From: Thiosocius sp942490985
Lineage (GTDB): Bacteria; Pseudomonadota; Gammaproteobacteria; Chromatiales; Chromatiaceae
Assembly (NCBI GenBank): GCA_942490985.1
Contig: CALNYW010000004.1
Span: 124,001-188,000 of the forward strand
Length of the DNA stretch: 64,000 nucleotides
Direction of reading: 5' to 3'
How positions within the stretch are numbered: the stretch's first letter is position 1; each line of letters opens with the position of its first letter. Below, one piece after another: positions 33,773-42,680 of the stretch. The position numbers and the translations under genes were made by a program. The notes beneath the pieces were generated by a model that searched no databases, had not been told where the DNA came from, and was given only the letters and a program-made list of their open reading frames with translations.

Positions 33773-35020
33773 TCAGCCGACGCTGATCAGACCACGAACC
33801 TCACGCACATCGGCTTCGGCAGCTTCCAGGACTGCCAGCGAATGGTGCGGCGTCAGTTCGCCCTTCGCTAGCTTCGCGAAGGCGGGGACTTCATCGATGC
33901 GTGGTAGGTGGCTCTGTGCTGGTGTGCCAATCAGTGCATGCAGGCGGGCAAGCAACACGACATCGACATTGTCGGGAATCGCGTAGCCGATGCGCTGCCA
34001 GTTGCTCGAGTTCTTGACGACATCGAGAAACACGTTTTCAAGGCGCCATTGCTTCAGGGTGAGTATGCCGGCTTCGAGGCGAAGGCTGTCAATCGTGTAG
34101 TTCATGACTTCGGCGCGTCGTGCCAAGACCGGGAATTTGTTGATCCCACCGATCACCGCGACGGCCCCAATGTCATGCACCAATCCGGCCAGTAATGCCT
34201 GTTCGGGATCGATGCCCGGCGTTTGCCTGCCAAGCACAAACGAAAGTGCGGCGACATAAGCGGAGTGTTGCCACAGATCCTCCATGCGCTTTTTCAAGAT
34301 GCTCGAACGGACCTTGAAGATGCTTTTCAGCAGACAGCTATAGACCAGGCTGCGCACTTTACGCCGGCCCAAACGCGCGGTTGCTTGATGCGTGTTGGTA
34401 ATCTTGTGGACACCGCCGAAGGCGGCGCTATTCACGACGCTGATGATGCGTGTCGTCAGTGCCGGGTCGAGCTGAATCAGGCGGGCGATATCGTCGTTGT
34501 CGTTGTTCTGGTCGTCAATCGCTTTGCCGATCTTCATGGCCAGATCCGGGAGGCTCGGCAGTTCACAGTGATCTTTGCGGAAGTAGGCGCGGAGCTTGTC
34601 GAGCGCGACGGTCTCGTCTGTGTTCAGGTCAGGCTGAGTCAGCCTGTGTTCTCGGTGATCGAGCGTGGCAGGTGTGGCGGAGTCGGGAACACATAGCAAG
34701 CCGCTCGTTTCACTTGCATAGAGGCTGACCAGCGCCGAACTCAGGGGTAACGGAAAAGCCGCCTGCGGGCTGCTTGCACTGAGATGCAATAAAAAGCCCG
34801 TGACCGTCTGCAACTGGAGCCGGCCGCGTTCCAAAAAAACTGCTTGACCGCTGGGGATCTGCGTCGTGATGACGCCCTGGTTGACTTCAATGCGCTGGGC
34901 AGCACTGGCAGCCCCGTCGAGCGTTTCCAGGGACAAGGCTGCATAGGGGTGCAGTTTTGCCAGATCTTCGCTGTTGATGGTCTGGGCCTGTTTACTTCGA
35001 CCGAGCCATTTACTGAGCAT
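33773..35020 (-). CDS. HDOD domain signalling protein
   Basis: 415 residues from ATG 35020; GTG one codon earlier has better spacing to AAGGAG and is equally possible, while the frame extends to 35086. The architecture repeats that of the 31190 gene: a degenerate cNMP-like N-terminal region (about 35-125) and an HDOD domain (about 155-360) with CELPSLPDLAMKIGKAIDDQ, ARLGRRKVRSLVYSCLLK and LLAGLVHDIGAVAVI. The two are diverged paralogues that converge on the HD-GYP gene. Probable signal-transduction adaptor; target unknown. Confidence 0.85.
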   Translation of the reverse strand: MLSKWLGRSKQAQTINSEDLAKLHPYAALSLETLDGAASAAQRIEVNQGVITTQIPSGQAVFLERGRLQLQTVTGFLLHLSASSPQAAFPLPLSSALVSLYASETSGLLCVPDSATPATLDHREHRLTQPDLNTDETVALDKLRAYFRKDHCELPSLPDLAMKIGKAIDDQNNDNDDIARLIQLDPALTTRIISVVNSAAFGGVHKITNTHQATARLGRRKVRSLVYSCLLKSIFKVRSSILKKRMEDLWQHSAYVAALSFVLGRQTPGIDPEQALLAGLVHDIGAVAVIGGINKFPVLARRAEVMNYTIDSLRLEAGILTLKQWRLENVFLDVVKNSSNWQRIGYAIPDNVDVVLLARLHALIGTPAQSHLPRIDEVPAFAKLAKGELTPHHSLAVLEAAEADVREVRGLISVG

Positions 35021-35156
35021 CACCGCGTTTTCTCCTTGTTGCGCCGACCTAAACGACAGGAAAAATTCTGCCGGTTTAAACGGCACTGGCGGGCGTCTGC
35101 GACACTATTCAAGGCCGCTTTGCTTTAGGGCTAGCGACCACGTTAGGATTTTCTTT

Positions 35157-35798
35157 ATGGAAATTCAGGTGATACCGGTTACGCCATTCGAGCAAAACAG
35201 CTCGTTGTTGTGTTGTATGGCCAGCCGCAAAGCGGCACTTGTCGACCCGGGCGGCGACCCGGAAAGACTTTATGAAATTATCGAAAAGGCCGGCGTAAGC
35301 GTTGAAAAAATTCTCCTGACGCATGGTCACTTCGATCACATCGGGGCCGTTGCCGAGGTTGCCGAAACGCTGTCTGTCCCTATCGAGGGTCCGCAGCGGG
35401 GCGATCAATTTCTGATTGAAGGGCTGCCGGAATGGTGCGCCCGGTTTGGGTTTCCGCCCGGGCGCGTTTTTGAACCCAACCGCTGGTTGGAGCATGGCGA
35501 TGAAGTTATTTTTGGCCGTCAGCGCCTGGAAGTACGGCATTGCCCAGGTCATACCCCGGGCCACGTGATCTTCTACCACCCTGAAGACAAGATTGCGGTG
35601 GTTGGCGACGTGATTTTTCAGGGCTCAATCGGGCGAACGGATTTCCCTCGAGGCGATCACGCGACCCTGATCCGATCGATCCGCGAGCAGATTTTCACGC
35701 TGGGCGACGAAGTCACGCTATTGCCGGGGCATGGTCCGACCACGCGCGTCGGTGAAGAACGTGCGCATAACCCGTTCGTGCAGGGCGCTTTCGGATGA
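35157..35798 (+). CDS. MBL-fold metallo-hydrolase (glyoxalase II-like, YcbL type)
   Basis: 213 residues with the complete binuclear metal signature THGHFDHIGA, then HCPGHTPGHV, GDVIFQGSIGRTDFPRGD and the final LPGHGPTT histidine. Size and lack of the C-terminal glyoxalase II helical domain point to YcbL-type hydrolases of broad thioester or related function. ATG 35157 is used; upstream frame extends into the divergent HDOD gene and is not needed. AGGA about 10 nt upstream. Confidence 0.9.
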   Translation: MEIQVIPVTPFEQNSSLLCCMASRKAALVDPGGDPERLYEIIEKAGVSVEKILLTHGHFDHIGAVAEVAETLSVPIEGPQRGDQFLIEGLPEWCARFGFPPGRVFEPNRWLEHGDEVIFGRQRLEVRHCPGHTPGHVIFYHPEDKIAVVGDVIFQGSIGRTDFPRGDHATLIRSIREQIFTLGDEVTLLPGHGPTTRVGEERAHNPFVQGAFG

Positions 35799-35897
35799 CG
35801 GACGGGATACCCGCAGCCATTGCGGTGTTGATAAGTCGTCGACGCGAGGTATCAATTAGCATTTTTTTCTGTCCCGACGTTTAGGAGTAAAGGGGTG

Positions 35898-36311
35898 ATG
35901 CAACTTGTATGGCGTTCTTTGGTGCTCGGCTGCGGTCTGCTGTTGTTGGTCGGCTGTTCCGAGCCGCCTTACACAAATGTCGATAATGCCGGGCTTAAGC
36001 AACTGATCGAACAAGGCGTCCCGGTCTTCGATGTGCGGCGGGCTGAGGAATGGCGCGAGACAGGCGTTGTGGCAGGCAGCGAGCGTCTGACCTTTGTCGA
36101 TGCCAGCGGGCGCGTTGCACCGGGCTTTCTGCAAAATCTAACCGCAAAGGTGGATAAAGAGGAACCGGTTGTGTTGATCTGTCGCACCGGCAACCGTACC
36201 GATGCGCTGGCGCGACACATGGTTGAACAGCTCGGCTATTCTCGCGTCTACAACGTGCGTGACGGCATCATGGGCTGGTTAGGCGACGGGAATCCGGTCG
36301 ATCGTGGTTGA
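35898..36311 (+). CDS. rhodanese-domain lipoprotein
   Basis: 137 residues from ATG 35898 (GTG 35895 also possible). A lipobox LLVGC anchors it to the membrane, probably in the periplasm. The rhodanese domain has VFDVRRAEEWRETG and the active-site cysteine in LICRTGNRTDALA, suggesting persulfide transfer in a sulfur-oxidising cell. AGGAG upstream. It ends 44 nt inside the convergent sirtuin gene. Confidence 0.88.
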   Translation: MQLVWRSLVLGCGLLLLVGCSEPPYTNVDNAGLKQLIEQGVPVFDVRRAEEWRETGVVAGSERLTFVDASGRVAPGFLQNLTAKVDKEEPVVLICRTGNRTDALARHMVEQLGYSRVYNVRDGIMGWLGDGNPVDRG

Positions 36312-37140
36312 CTATTGATTTGGGCAGCGCGTCGATAACGGTCTCGAACGGTGCGCTGATCTTCAGTGCCAGCAGCTCATCGGCGCGGGTGCGGCCGGGA
36401 GAGATCGCGACGATCGGAATTTGCCGCTCCGCGGCGATCCGACAAAACCGAAAGCCGGAGTAAACCATCAACGACGAGCCGATCACCAGCACGGCATCGG
36501 CCCTGTTTACCGCGTCGATCGCCGCTTTCAGCGTCGGCTTGGGGATTGTTTCTCCGAAAAACACCACATCCGGTTTCAACATGCCGCCACAGGCCTCGCA
36601 GGTTGGCACCTCGACCTCTTCGAACGGGATGTCGTCGATATAGGCATCGCCGTCCGGGCCAATGGCGGCAGTGAGTTCGGCGAATGTCGGGTTGCGGGCG
36701 CGCAGGACATCCTGGAACGGCCCTCTTGATATCAGCGCGTTGCAGTCGAGACAGCGGATGCGGTCCAGCCGTCCGTGAAGATCGATCACGGCCTTCGCAC
36801 CGGCGGCCTGATGCAGTCTGTCGACGTTCTGGGTGACCAGTGTTTCTACCCGCCCGGTGTATTCCCAGCTGGCCAGGGTACGGTGGCACAGGTTGGGGCG
36901 CGCCTGCGCAAACCACGGCCACCCGATCAGACTTCGCGCCCAGTAGCGCTGTCGCACTCTATGGTGACGCAGAAAATCCCGAAATTGGACGGGGGCGGGC
37001 CGTTTCCAATCACCGTTCTCATCCCGATAAGCCGGGATGCCCGAACCTGTGCTGATGCCAGCGCCAGTGAGCACGAACAGGTGTCGGTGCTCGTCGAGAA
37101 ATGTCGTCAGTTCCGGGATGTGCGCGACTGCGCTCATGGT
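36268..37140 (-). CDS. NAD-dependent protein deacylase (sirtuin)
   Basis: 290 residues from ATG 37140. Rossmann motif TGAGISTGSGIPAYR, QNVDRLH, catalytic H121 in VIDLHGR, a zinc ribbon C129-x2-C132 and C180-x2-C183, and VIGSSLMVYSG. A typical class II/III bacterial Sir2 enzyme that removes acyl groups from lysine. The frame stays open to 37347, but this upstream part is low-complexity and not Sir2-like. Tail-to-tail overlap of 44 nt with the rhodanese gene. Confidence 0.92.
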   Translation of the reverse strand, partial: TMSAVAHIPELTTFLDEHRHLFVLTGAGISTGSGIPAYRDENGDWKRPAPVQFRDFLRHHRVRQRYWARSLIGWPWFAQARPNLCHRTLASWEYTGRVETLVTQNVDRLHQAAGAKAVIDLHGRLDRIRCLDCNALISRGPFQDVLRARNPTFAELTAAIGPDGDAYIDDIPFEEVEVPTCEACGGMLKPDVVFFGETIPKPTLKAAIDAVNRADAVLVIGSSLMVYSGFRFCRIAAERQIPIVAISPGRTRADELLALKISAPFETVIDALPKSIVNHDRPDSRRLTSP

Positions 37141-37455
37141 TTGCCTTGGTCGTTGCGCGGGCTTGGACGCCCGATGATACGTCGCCAGCTCGACCGCAGG
37201 CGCTGCAGCGATCTGAACAGCGCCGCCTGACCTGCCTATCCCGCGGTCAGGCACCTCGCTGAGCGTTGACGGTTTTTTCAAAGGATCCGGTTCCGCCGCA
37301 CCCTCGGTGTGCGGTGTGGATGTTGTCCTGAACGGCTCGTCGAGCAATCTGGCGGTGCTTCTCGCCGGAATCCGCTCGCGTCGGCTTTTTTGCTTGGCGG
37401 AGGGTTTTTCGCCGGGCCGTGTAGAATTCGCGCTGCAGAAAAATACGAGACCGCA
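37141..37455. other. divergent promoter region, sirtuin / parC
   Basis: 315 bp between two divergent starts. TAGAAT at 37422-37427 could be a -10 box for parC, but I see no good -35. Frames are open through it on both strands without conserved sequence. Nothing else recognised. Confidence 0.35.
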
Positions 37456-39708
37456 ATGGATCAGGAACCGCAGTACAACGCCGAGGGTATCGAACAGCTA
37501 CCGTTGCGGCAGTTCACCGAGAAGGCATATCTCGATTATTCGATGTACGTCATTCTGGATCGGGCCTTGCCGTTTCTCGGTGATGGCCTGAAACCGGTGC
37601 AACGGCGCATCGTTTACGCGATGTCTGAACTCGGCCTGTCGGCGGTGTCGAAACATAAAAAGTCGGCTCGCACGGTCGGCGATGTACTGGGCAAGTTTCA
37701 TCCGCACGGCGACTCCGCCTGCTACGAGGCGATGGTGCTGATGGCCCAAAACTTTTCCTATCGCTACCCGTTGATCGACGGTCAGGGTAACTGGGGCTCG
37801 CCAGACGACCCCAAATCGTTTGCCGCGATGCGCTACACCGAGGCGCGCCTCACCCCGTATGCGCAGGTGCTGTTGTCCGAACTGGGTCAGGGTACCGTCG
37901 ATTGGACGCCCAATTTTGATGGCACCTTGAAAGAACCGGCGATGTTGCCGGCGCGGCTCCCAAATGTGCTGTTGAACGGGGCTACCGGCATCGCCGTGGG
38001 CATGGCTACGGATGTGCCACCGCACAATCTGCGAGAGGTGGCTGCCGCCTGTATTCGCCTGATTGAGGCGCCAAAAACGACCCTCGACGAGTTATGCGAA
38101 TTGGTCCCGGGCCCGGATTATCCGACCGAGGCCGAAATCGTGACGCCCATGGCGGATCTGCGCAAGATCTATCACTCGGGCACTGGTTCCGTGCGGATGC
38201 GCGCGTGCTGGCAAAAAGACCAGGGTTCGATCGTCGTCACGGCGTTGCCCTACCAGGTTTCTGGGGCTCGCGTGCTTGAACAGATCGCTGGGCAGATGCA
38301 GGCCAAAAAACTGCCCTGGATCGAGGATTTGCGGGATGAATCGGACCACGAAAATCCAACCCGGCTGGTCATCATCCCACGCTCGAATCGCATCGATATT
38401 GACCGCCTGATGTTGCACCTGTTTGCAACGACGGACCTTGAGCGCAGCTACCGGGTGAATCTGAACCTGATTGCGCTGGATGGGCGGCCACGGGTGATGA
38501 ATCTCCGCGATATTCTAAAGAGCTGGCTCGAGTTCCGCTTCGAAACGGTGCGAAGACGGCTGCAGTTTCGTCTCGATAAGGTGCTGGAGCGACTGCATCT
38601 GCTCGATGGGCTGCTGGTCGCATTTCTGAATCTCGACGAGGTGATTCGAATAATTCGCAGCGAGGACGAGCCGCGGCCGGTGTTGATGTCGCGCTTCGAG
38701 TTGACCGAGACCCAAGCGGACTACATTCTCGATACCAAGCTGCGGCAGTTGGCGCGGCTCGAGGAAATGAAGATCCGCGACGAGCAGGCCGCGCTGATCG
38801 AGGAGCGTGATGATCTGCAGCGAACGCTCGGCTCGCAGCAACGCATGAAGACACTGGTTCGCAAGGAGCTGACCGCTGATGCAGAAAAGTTTGGCGATGC
38901 GCGGCGTTCGCCGATCGTCGCACGTGCCGTCGCTGAGGCGATGGACGAGAGCGAGCTGGCACCCAGCGAGCCGATCACGGTGGTGCTTTCTGAAAAGGGT
39001 TGGGTACGGGCGGCAAAGGGCCATGAGATCAACCCGGCCGAGCTGAGTTTCAAGGCCGGCGATAGTCTGCAACAGGCCGTGCGAGTGCGCAGCAACCAGC
39101 AGGTCGCGTTCATCGACTCAAGCGGTCGCAGCTACTCGCTGGCGGCACACACGCTGCCTTCGGCCCGCGGACAGGGGGAGCCGCTGACAGGGCGTTTCAA
39201 TCCACCGTCCGGCGCAAGTTTTGTTGCGGTACTGGGCGGCGAACCGTCACAGTGGTGGCTGCTGGCTTCTGATGCAGGCTATGGTTTCCTCGTTCAGGCC
39301 AAAGATCTGTTGGCCAACAAAAAGGCCGGGAAAACGGTGCTGAGCTTGCCGAAAGGAGCGCGTGTGCTGCGCCCCTCAGCGATCACTGACGCGGCGACAG
39401 ACAGGCTGGTCGCGGTGACCAGTGCCGGACGTATGTTGGTCATCCCAGCCAGTGATCTTCCTGAACTCACCCGAGGCAAGGGCAATAAGATCATCGGCAT
39501 TCCGGCCAGCGCGGTTGTTGATCGGAGCGAATTTGTCGTCGATGTTCTCGCGGTACCGGAGGCGGGTCGGGTCCGCTTGTTTTCTGGCAAGCGTTACCTG
39601 AATCTCCGTGCCGCTGATCTGAACGCCTATGAAGGCGAGCGCGGGAGACGCGGGAATAAACTACCGCGCGGATTCCAGAAAGTCGACGGTATAGAGTTGG
39701 ACGACTGA
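37456..39708 (+). CDS. parC: DNA topoisomerase IV subunit A
   Basis: 750 residues from ATG 37456, matching E. coli ParC (752). The breakage-reunion domain has the catalytic Y127 in RYTEARLTPYA and the quinolone-region HPHGDSACYEAMV, with the usual sensitive residues S87 and E91. The C-terminal part holds beta-pinwheel blades. Forms heterotetramers with ParE (26623-28509). An in-frame extension to 37309 is not supported. Confidence 0.97.
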   Translation: MDQEPQYNAEGIEQLPLRQFTEKAYLDYSMYVILDRALPFLGDGLKPVQRRIVYAMSELGLSAVSKHKKSARTVGDVLGKFHPHGDSACYEAMVLMAQNFSYRYPLIDGQGNWGSPDDPKSFAAMRYTEARLTPYAQVLLSELGQGTVDWTPNFDGTLKEPAMLPARLPNVLLNGATGIAVGMATDVPPHNLREVAAACIRLIEAPKTTLDELCELVPGPDYPTEAEIVTPMADLRKIYHSGTGSVRMRACWQKDQGSIVVTALPYQVSGARVLEQIAGQMQAKKLPWIEDLRDESDHENPTRLVIIPRSNRIDIDRLMLHLFATTDLERSYRVNLNLIALDGRPRVMNLRDILKSWLEFRFETVRRRLQFRLDKVLERLHLLDGLLVAFLNLDEVIRIIRSEDEPRPVLMSRFELTETQADYILDTKLRQLARLEEMKIRDEQAALIEERDDLQRTLGSQQRMKTLVRKELTADAEKFGDARRSPIVARAVAEAMDESELAPSEPITVVLSEKGWVRAAKGHEINPAELSFKAGDSLQQAVRVRSNQQVAFIDSSGRSYSLAAHTLPSARGQGEPLTGRFNPPSGASFVAVLGGEPSQWWLLASDAGYGFLVQAKDLLANKKAGKTVLSLPKGARVLRPSAITDAATDRLVAVTSAGRMLVIPASDLPELTRGKGNKIIGIPASAVVDRSEFVVDVLAVPEAGRVRLFSGKRYLNLRAADLNAYEGERGRRGNKLPRGFQKVDGIELDD

Positions 39709-39737
39709 GCGCGGGCTCAGCATTGGGAGGAAGTGTT

Positions 39738-40223
39738 ATGTGCAGTGCCAACTGGCTTATCCGGACATCGACGGTTGCGGGAATCGCCCTCTTGCTCGGT
39801 GCGTGCTCGGGACCATCGGAGGATGTGCGGGTGACGTTCTGTAAAGACATCGCCACCGCGATGGTGCCAACCGGGGTGACGATTACCTGGGACGAACCGA
39901 CCTTTACCATCAGCCGGCCTTCGCATGCGATAACCCAGCTTACTTTCGCGACAGAAGATGCCCAGGGCACCAGCCAGGCTGAGGTCGCTTGCTGGTTCAA
40001 GTTCGAAAGAGAGGGGCACTCAGCGAGCGCTGTGGCGAACCCTATCGAAGAGTATGCAACGCTGCCTTACGCGATGACGTTTAACAATCGTGAGTTGTCA
40101 GCTGGTGAGTTGAAAAAGCTGGTCAATGCCGAGCAGCTGCGTCGTGGCGGGGCGTTGATCGATACGCTGCAAAAAGGCGCCAAGGACATGGCAGACCAGG
40201 TGAGGGCCGGTATCGGGGGGTGA
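39738..40223 (+). CDS. hypothetical lipoprotein
   Basis: 161 residues from ATG 39738 with GGGAGGAAG upstream. The lipobox LLGAC predicts a lipidated protein. The mature chain has one further pair of cysteines (FC-K and VACW) that could form a disulfide, and a basic/helical C terminus. I do not recognise a family. It follows parC by 29 nt and may be read through with it. Confidence 0.7.
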   Translation: MCSANWLIRTSTVAGIALLLGACSGPSEDVRVTFCKDIATAMVPTGVTITWDEPTFTISRPSHAITQLTFATEDAQGTSQAEVACWFKFEREGHSASAVANPIEEYATLPYAMTFNNRELSAGELKKLVNAEQLRRGGALIDTLQKGAKDMADQVRAGIGG

Positions 40224-40259
40224 GCGGCATCCCGTCGACGAGACGCCGCTCTGCGGCTA

Positions 40260-41492
40260 TCAGGCCTGTCGGCCAACCGACACGGGTATCGCGCCATTGC
40301 CGACAATGTCGTCCGACAAGGGTTTTAGTAGTCGGTCGTTCAGTTTGAACAGGGTACTCAAGGTCTTCAGTTGCAGAAGAGCCAGCGGCGTTAGCGCGAT
40401 GAAGTAAGCCAGTGAGAACTGGTCGATCAATCCGTTCTTGAGCAGGCCGAAATGCACAAAGAACATGCCGAACACAAACAGCGCGACGCCGGGGCAGATC
40501 AATGCATAGCTACCCGGGTGACGGTTCTTGCCGCGGAGAAAGTCGTCGAAGTAACCGACCTGTTTCATGACCGTGTAGCCAAGCAGCCCGAATAGCAGTT
40601 GCAGGGAAAGGATCGACGACAGCAGAACGAACAACCACGGCTTCGATACCGGTTGGTCAAAGCCGTGTGACAGACCGAACATGACCCGAATCATTGCAAT
40701 CCCGAGCAAGGTCAAGATTGGGATGACGATCCAGAGGCTCGGGCTCCCGGCCGGCGCGATGCCCTGCTGCAGCATCGATTTGAAACCCATCACGAACTTC
40801 AGCATCCCCATCACCAGGGCAACGGTGACGAAAAACGTCGATCCAAAGATCCCGATGGCGTTTATTTCCACGTGGTGGCTCATGGCCCCCGGCGCTGCCA
40901 GACCCACCCCGACCATCGCAAAGGCGAAAACGGCGATCATCTGGCCGAGGTTGTTGTTCTCTTCACTGTTGAAATTGCCGCCGCTGATCACCCGGGTAAA
41001 GAAGCGTGCGTAGAGCCTGAGCGCAAGATAGCCGACCGCCAGGAACGCCAGGATCGCGATTGGGAACAGGTACTCGACAACAGACCAAAGGTTCGGCACA
41101 AAAACCGCGCCGTTGACGAACAGGACATTGATCGTCATCGCCAGCGTGAGCGGGAGCGTCATCAGGGTCGCTTCGTTGTTGCTATGGAAGAGCTGGTCAT
41201 ACGCCTCGGTCCGTCGGAACCGCGCAAATTCGATCAGATTCCACGCCAACAGACGGAGATGCAGCAAAGTGAAGAAGGCGATTCCAAGCATCGTCATGCC
41301 AACCAGCGCACCGATCACGGGGTCGCCGTCAGTGATGATTGGCCAGAGGTGGTTGAACGTCACCATCGGTGTGTCGGGGTGGCTGACCATGAAGGTCAGG
41401 TAGATAAAAAATGTAATGGCCAGACCGCCTGCTCCGAGCGCTGACAGGAAATAGAGCGGGCTATAATTTTCACGTAGGTTCTTGCGAATCAT
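40260..41492 (-). CDS. 10-TM membrane protein (SLAC1/TehA-like, possibly TsoY family)
   Basis: 410 residues with about ten membrane segments of regular spacing, for example YFLSALGAGGLAITFFIYLTF, LFPIAILAFLAVGYLALR and ALICPGVALFVFGMFFVHFG. Length and segment count fit the TehA/SLAC1 anion-channel or TsoY-type fold; the ICPG motif in segment nine could correspond to a position that is selenocysteine in some TsoY proteins, but this recollection is unverified. No signal or binding motif. An AT-rich upstream region (41493-41540) may hold its promoter. Confidence 0.6.
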   Translation of the reverse strand: MIRKNLRENYSPLYFLSALGAGGLAITFFIYLTFMVSHPDTPMVTFNHLWPIITDGDPVIGALVGMTMLGIAFFTLLHLRLLAWNLIEFARFRRTEAYDQLFHSNNEATLMTLPLTLAMTINVLFVNGAVFVPNLWSVVEYLFPIAILAFLAVGYLALRLYARFFTRVISGGNFNSEENNNLGQMIAVFAFAMVGVGLAAPGAMSHHVEINAIGIFGSTFFVTVALVMGMLKFVMGFKSMLQQGIAPAGSPSLWIVIPILTLLGIAMIRVMFGLSHGFDQPVSKPWLFVLLSSILSLQLLFGLLGYTVMKQVGYFDDFLRGKNRHPGSYALICPGVALFVFGMFFVHFGLLKNGLIDQFSLAYFIALTPLALLQLKTLSTLFKLNDRLLKPLSDDIVGNGAIPVSVGRQA

Positions 41493-41669
41493 CTCTAACT
41501 ACCTATGATTGAAGAAATAAAAGTACTTTAAGAAATACTAATATACAGAAATAAGCTGTCAAGTGACATTGACGTTTCGCAATGCATAACAGCTGCAGGT
41601 TTGTGCTGGGGGTGTCGTCGAGGCCGGCACAGGTCGCCGATCGGCGCTGGCGACTGTCGGGGCCGGCTT

Positions 41670-42680
41670 TTATTGCCAGCGAAACGCCCGGGCAGAAAGG
41701 GCCAGCAACACGAGGGCAACGCCCAGCAGGATGGCGATTTCCGTGCTCACGTCGCTCAGGCTGGCGCCGTCCAGCATGATCCTACGCGCCGCATCCACGA
41801 GATGGGTCAGCGGCATCAACTCTGCGAGTCGCTGTGCCCAGATGTTGGTGCCCTCCATCGAGAACCATACCCCCGAGAGAATCATCATCGGAAAAGCGAT
41901 CAGGTCAAGCAGGCCGTTGGCCAGTTCTTCACTGCGGACCCGCGCGGCGACGGCCAGTCCCATGCTGATCAGTGCGATCGTGCCGACCAGGAACAGAACA
42001 ATCAGCGCGAGGTAGGAACCGCGCATCGGGAAATCCAACAGCAGGTGGGTACCGGCAAACACCAACAGCGTCATGCTGGCAACCACCAACAGCCGAGACA
42101 GTACCTGCGCGATCAGGAACTCACCGGCGGTCAGCGGCGTCGCCCGCAGGCGCCGCAGAACACCGTTTTTTCGATAACGCACAATGACCCAGCCGACCCC
42201 CCAAAGGCTGCTGAACATGACGTTCATTGCCAATACGCCAGGCAGGACCCAATCGACGTAGCGGATCTCGCGTCCCTGGACCGGCTGGCGAATGATCGGG
42301 GCCTGCTGTTCGGCGATGCTCTGCCAGAGCAGGCGTTCGACGATGTAGCCGTTGGCCGATAGCTCGTTCACCCAGTAAGCGGGTCGCCCACGCAGATCCA
42401 GGAGCAAATCCAGGCGGTGGTAACGGACTTTGTCGAGCGCCGTCTCTTCGTCGCGCTGCTGGATGAAGTCGATGTGCTTGGTTTCGAGAAAGGGGAATGA
42501 CGTGGTGCCGTCTTGCAGGACCCCAACGCGATACTGTTCGGGCTGCGGGGCGTTGAAGATAAACGCGAAGCCGATCAGCATCAGCACGGGCATCAACAGG
42601 TTCCAGCCCAAGCCGGCTTTGTCGCGGTAGAACTCCCGGTTACGCGAGCCAACGACAGCGAGTACCCGTTGCAGGTTCAT
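41670..42680 (-). CDS. ABC-2 type transporter permease
   Basis: 336 residues, six membrane segments: one near the N terminus (LLMPVLMLIGFAFIF), then a ~130-residue extracytoplasmic loop, then five from VDWVLPGVLAMNVMF onward, the usual ABC-2 exporter layout. PMMILSGVWFSMEGTN is the typical C-terminal core motif. It overlaps the upstream ATPase gene by 4 nt. Exported substrate unknown. Confidence 0.9.
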   Translation of the reverse strand: MNLQRVLAVVGSRNREFYRDKAGLGWNLLMPVLMLIGFAFIFNAPQPEQYRVGVLQDGTTSFPFLETKHIDFIQQRDEETALDKVRYHRLDLLLDLRGRPAYWVNELSANGYIVERLLWQSIAEQQAPIIRQPVQGREIRYVDWVLPGVLAMNVMFSSLWGVGWVIVRYRKNGVLRRLRATPLTAGEFLIAQVLSRLLVVASMTLLVFAGTHLLLDFPMRGSYLALIVLFLVGTIALISMGLAVAARVRSEELANGLLDLIAFPMMILSGVWFSMEGTNIWAQRLAELMPLTHLVDAARRIMLDGASLSDVSTEIAILLGVALVLLALSARAFRWQ

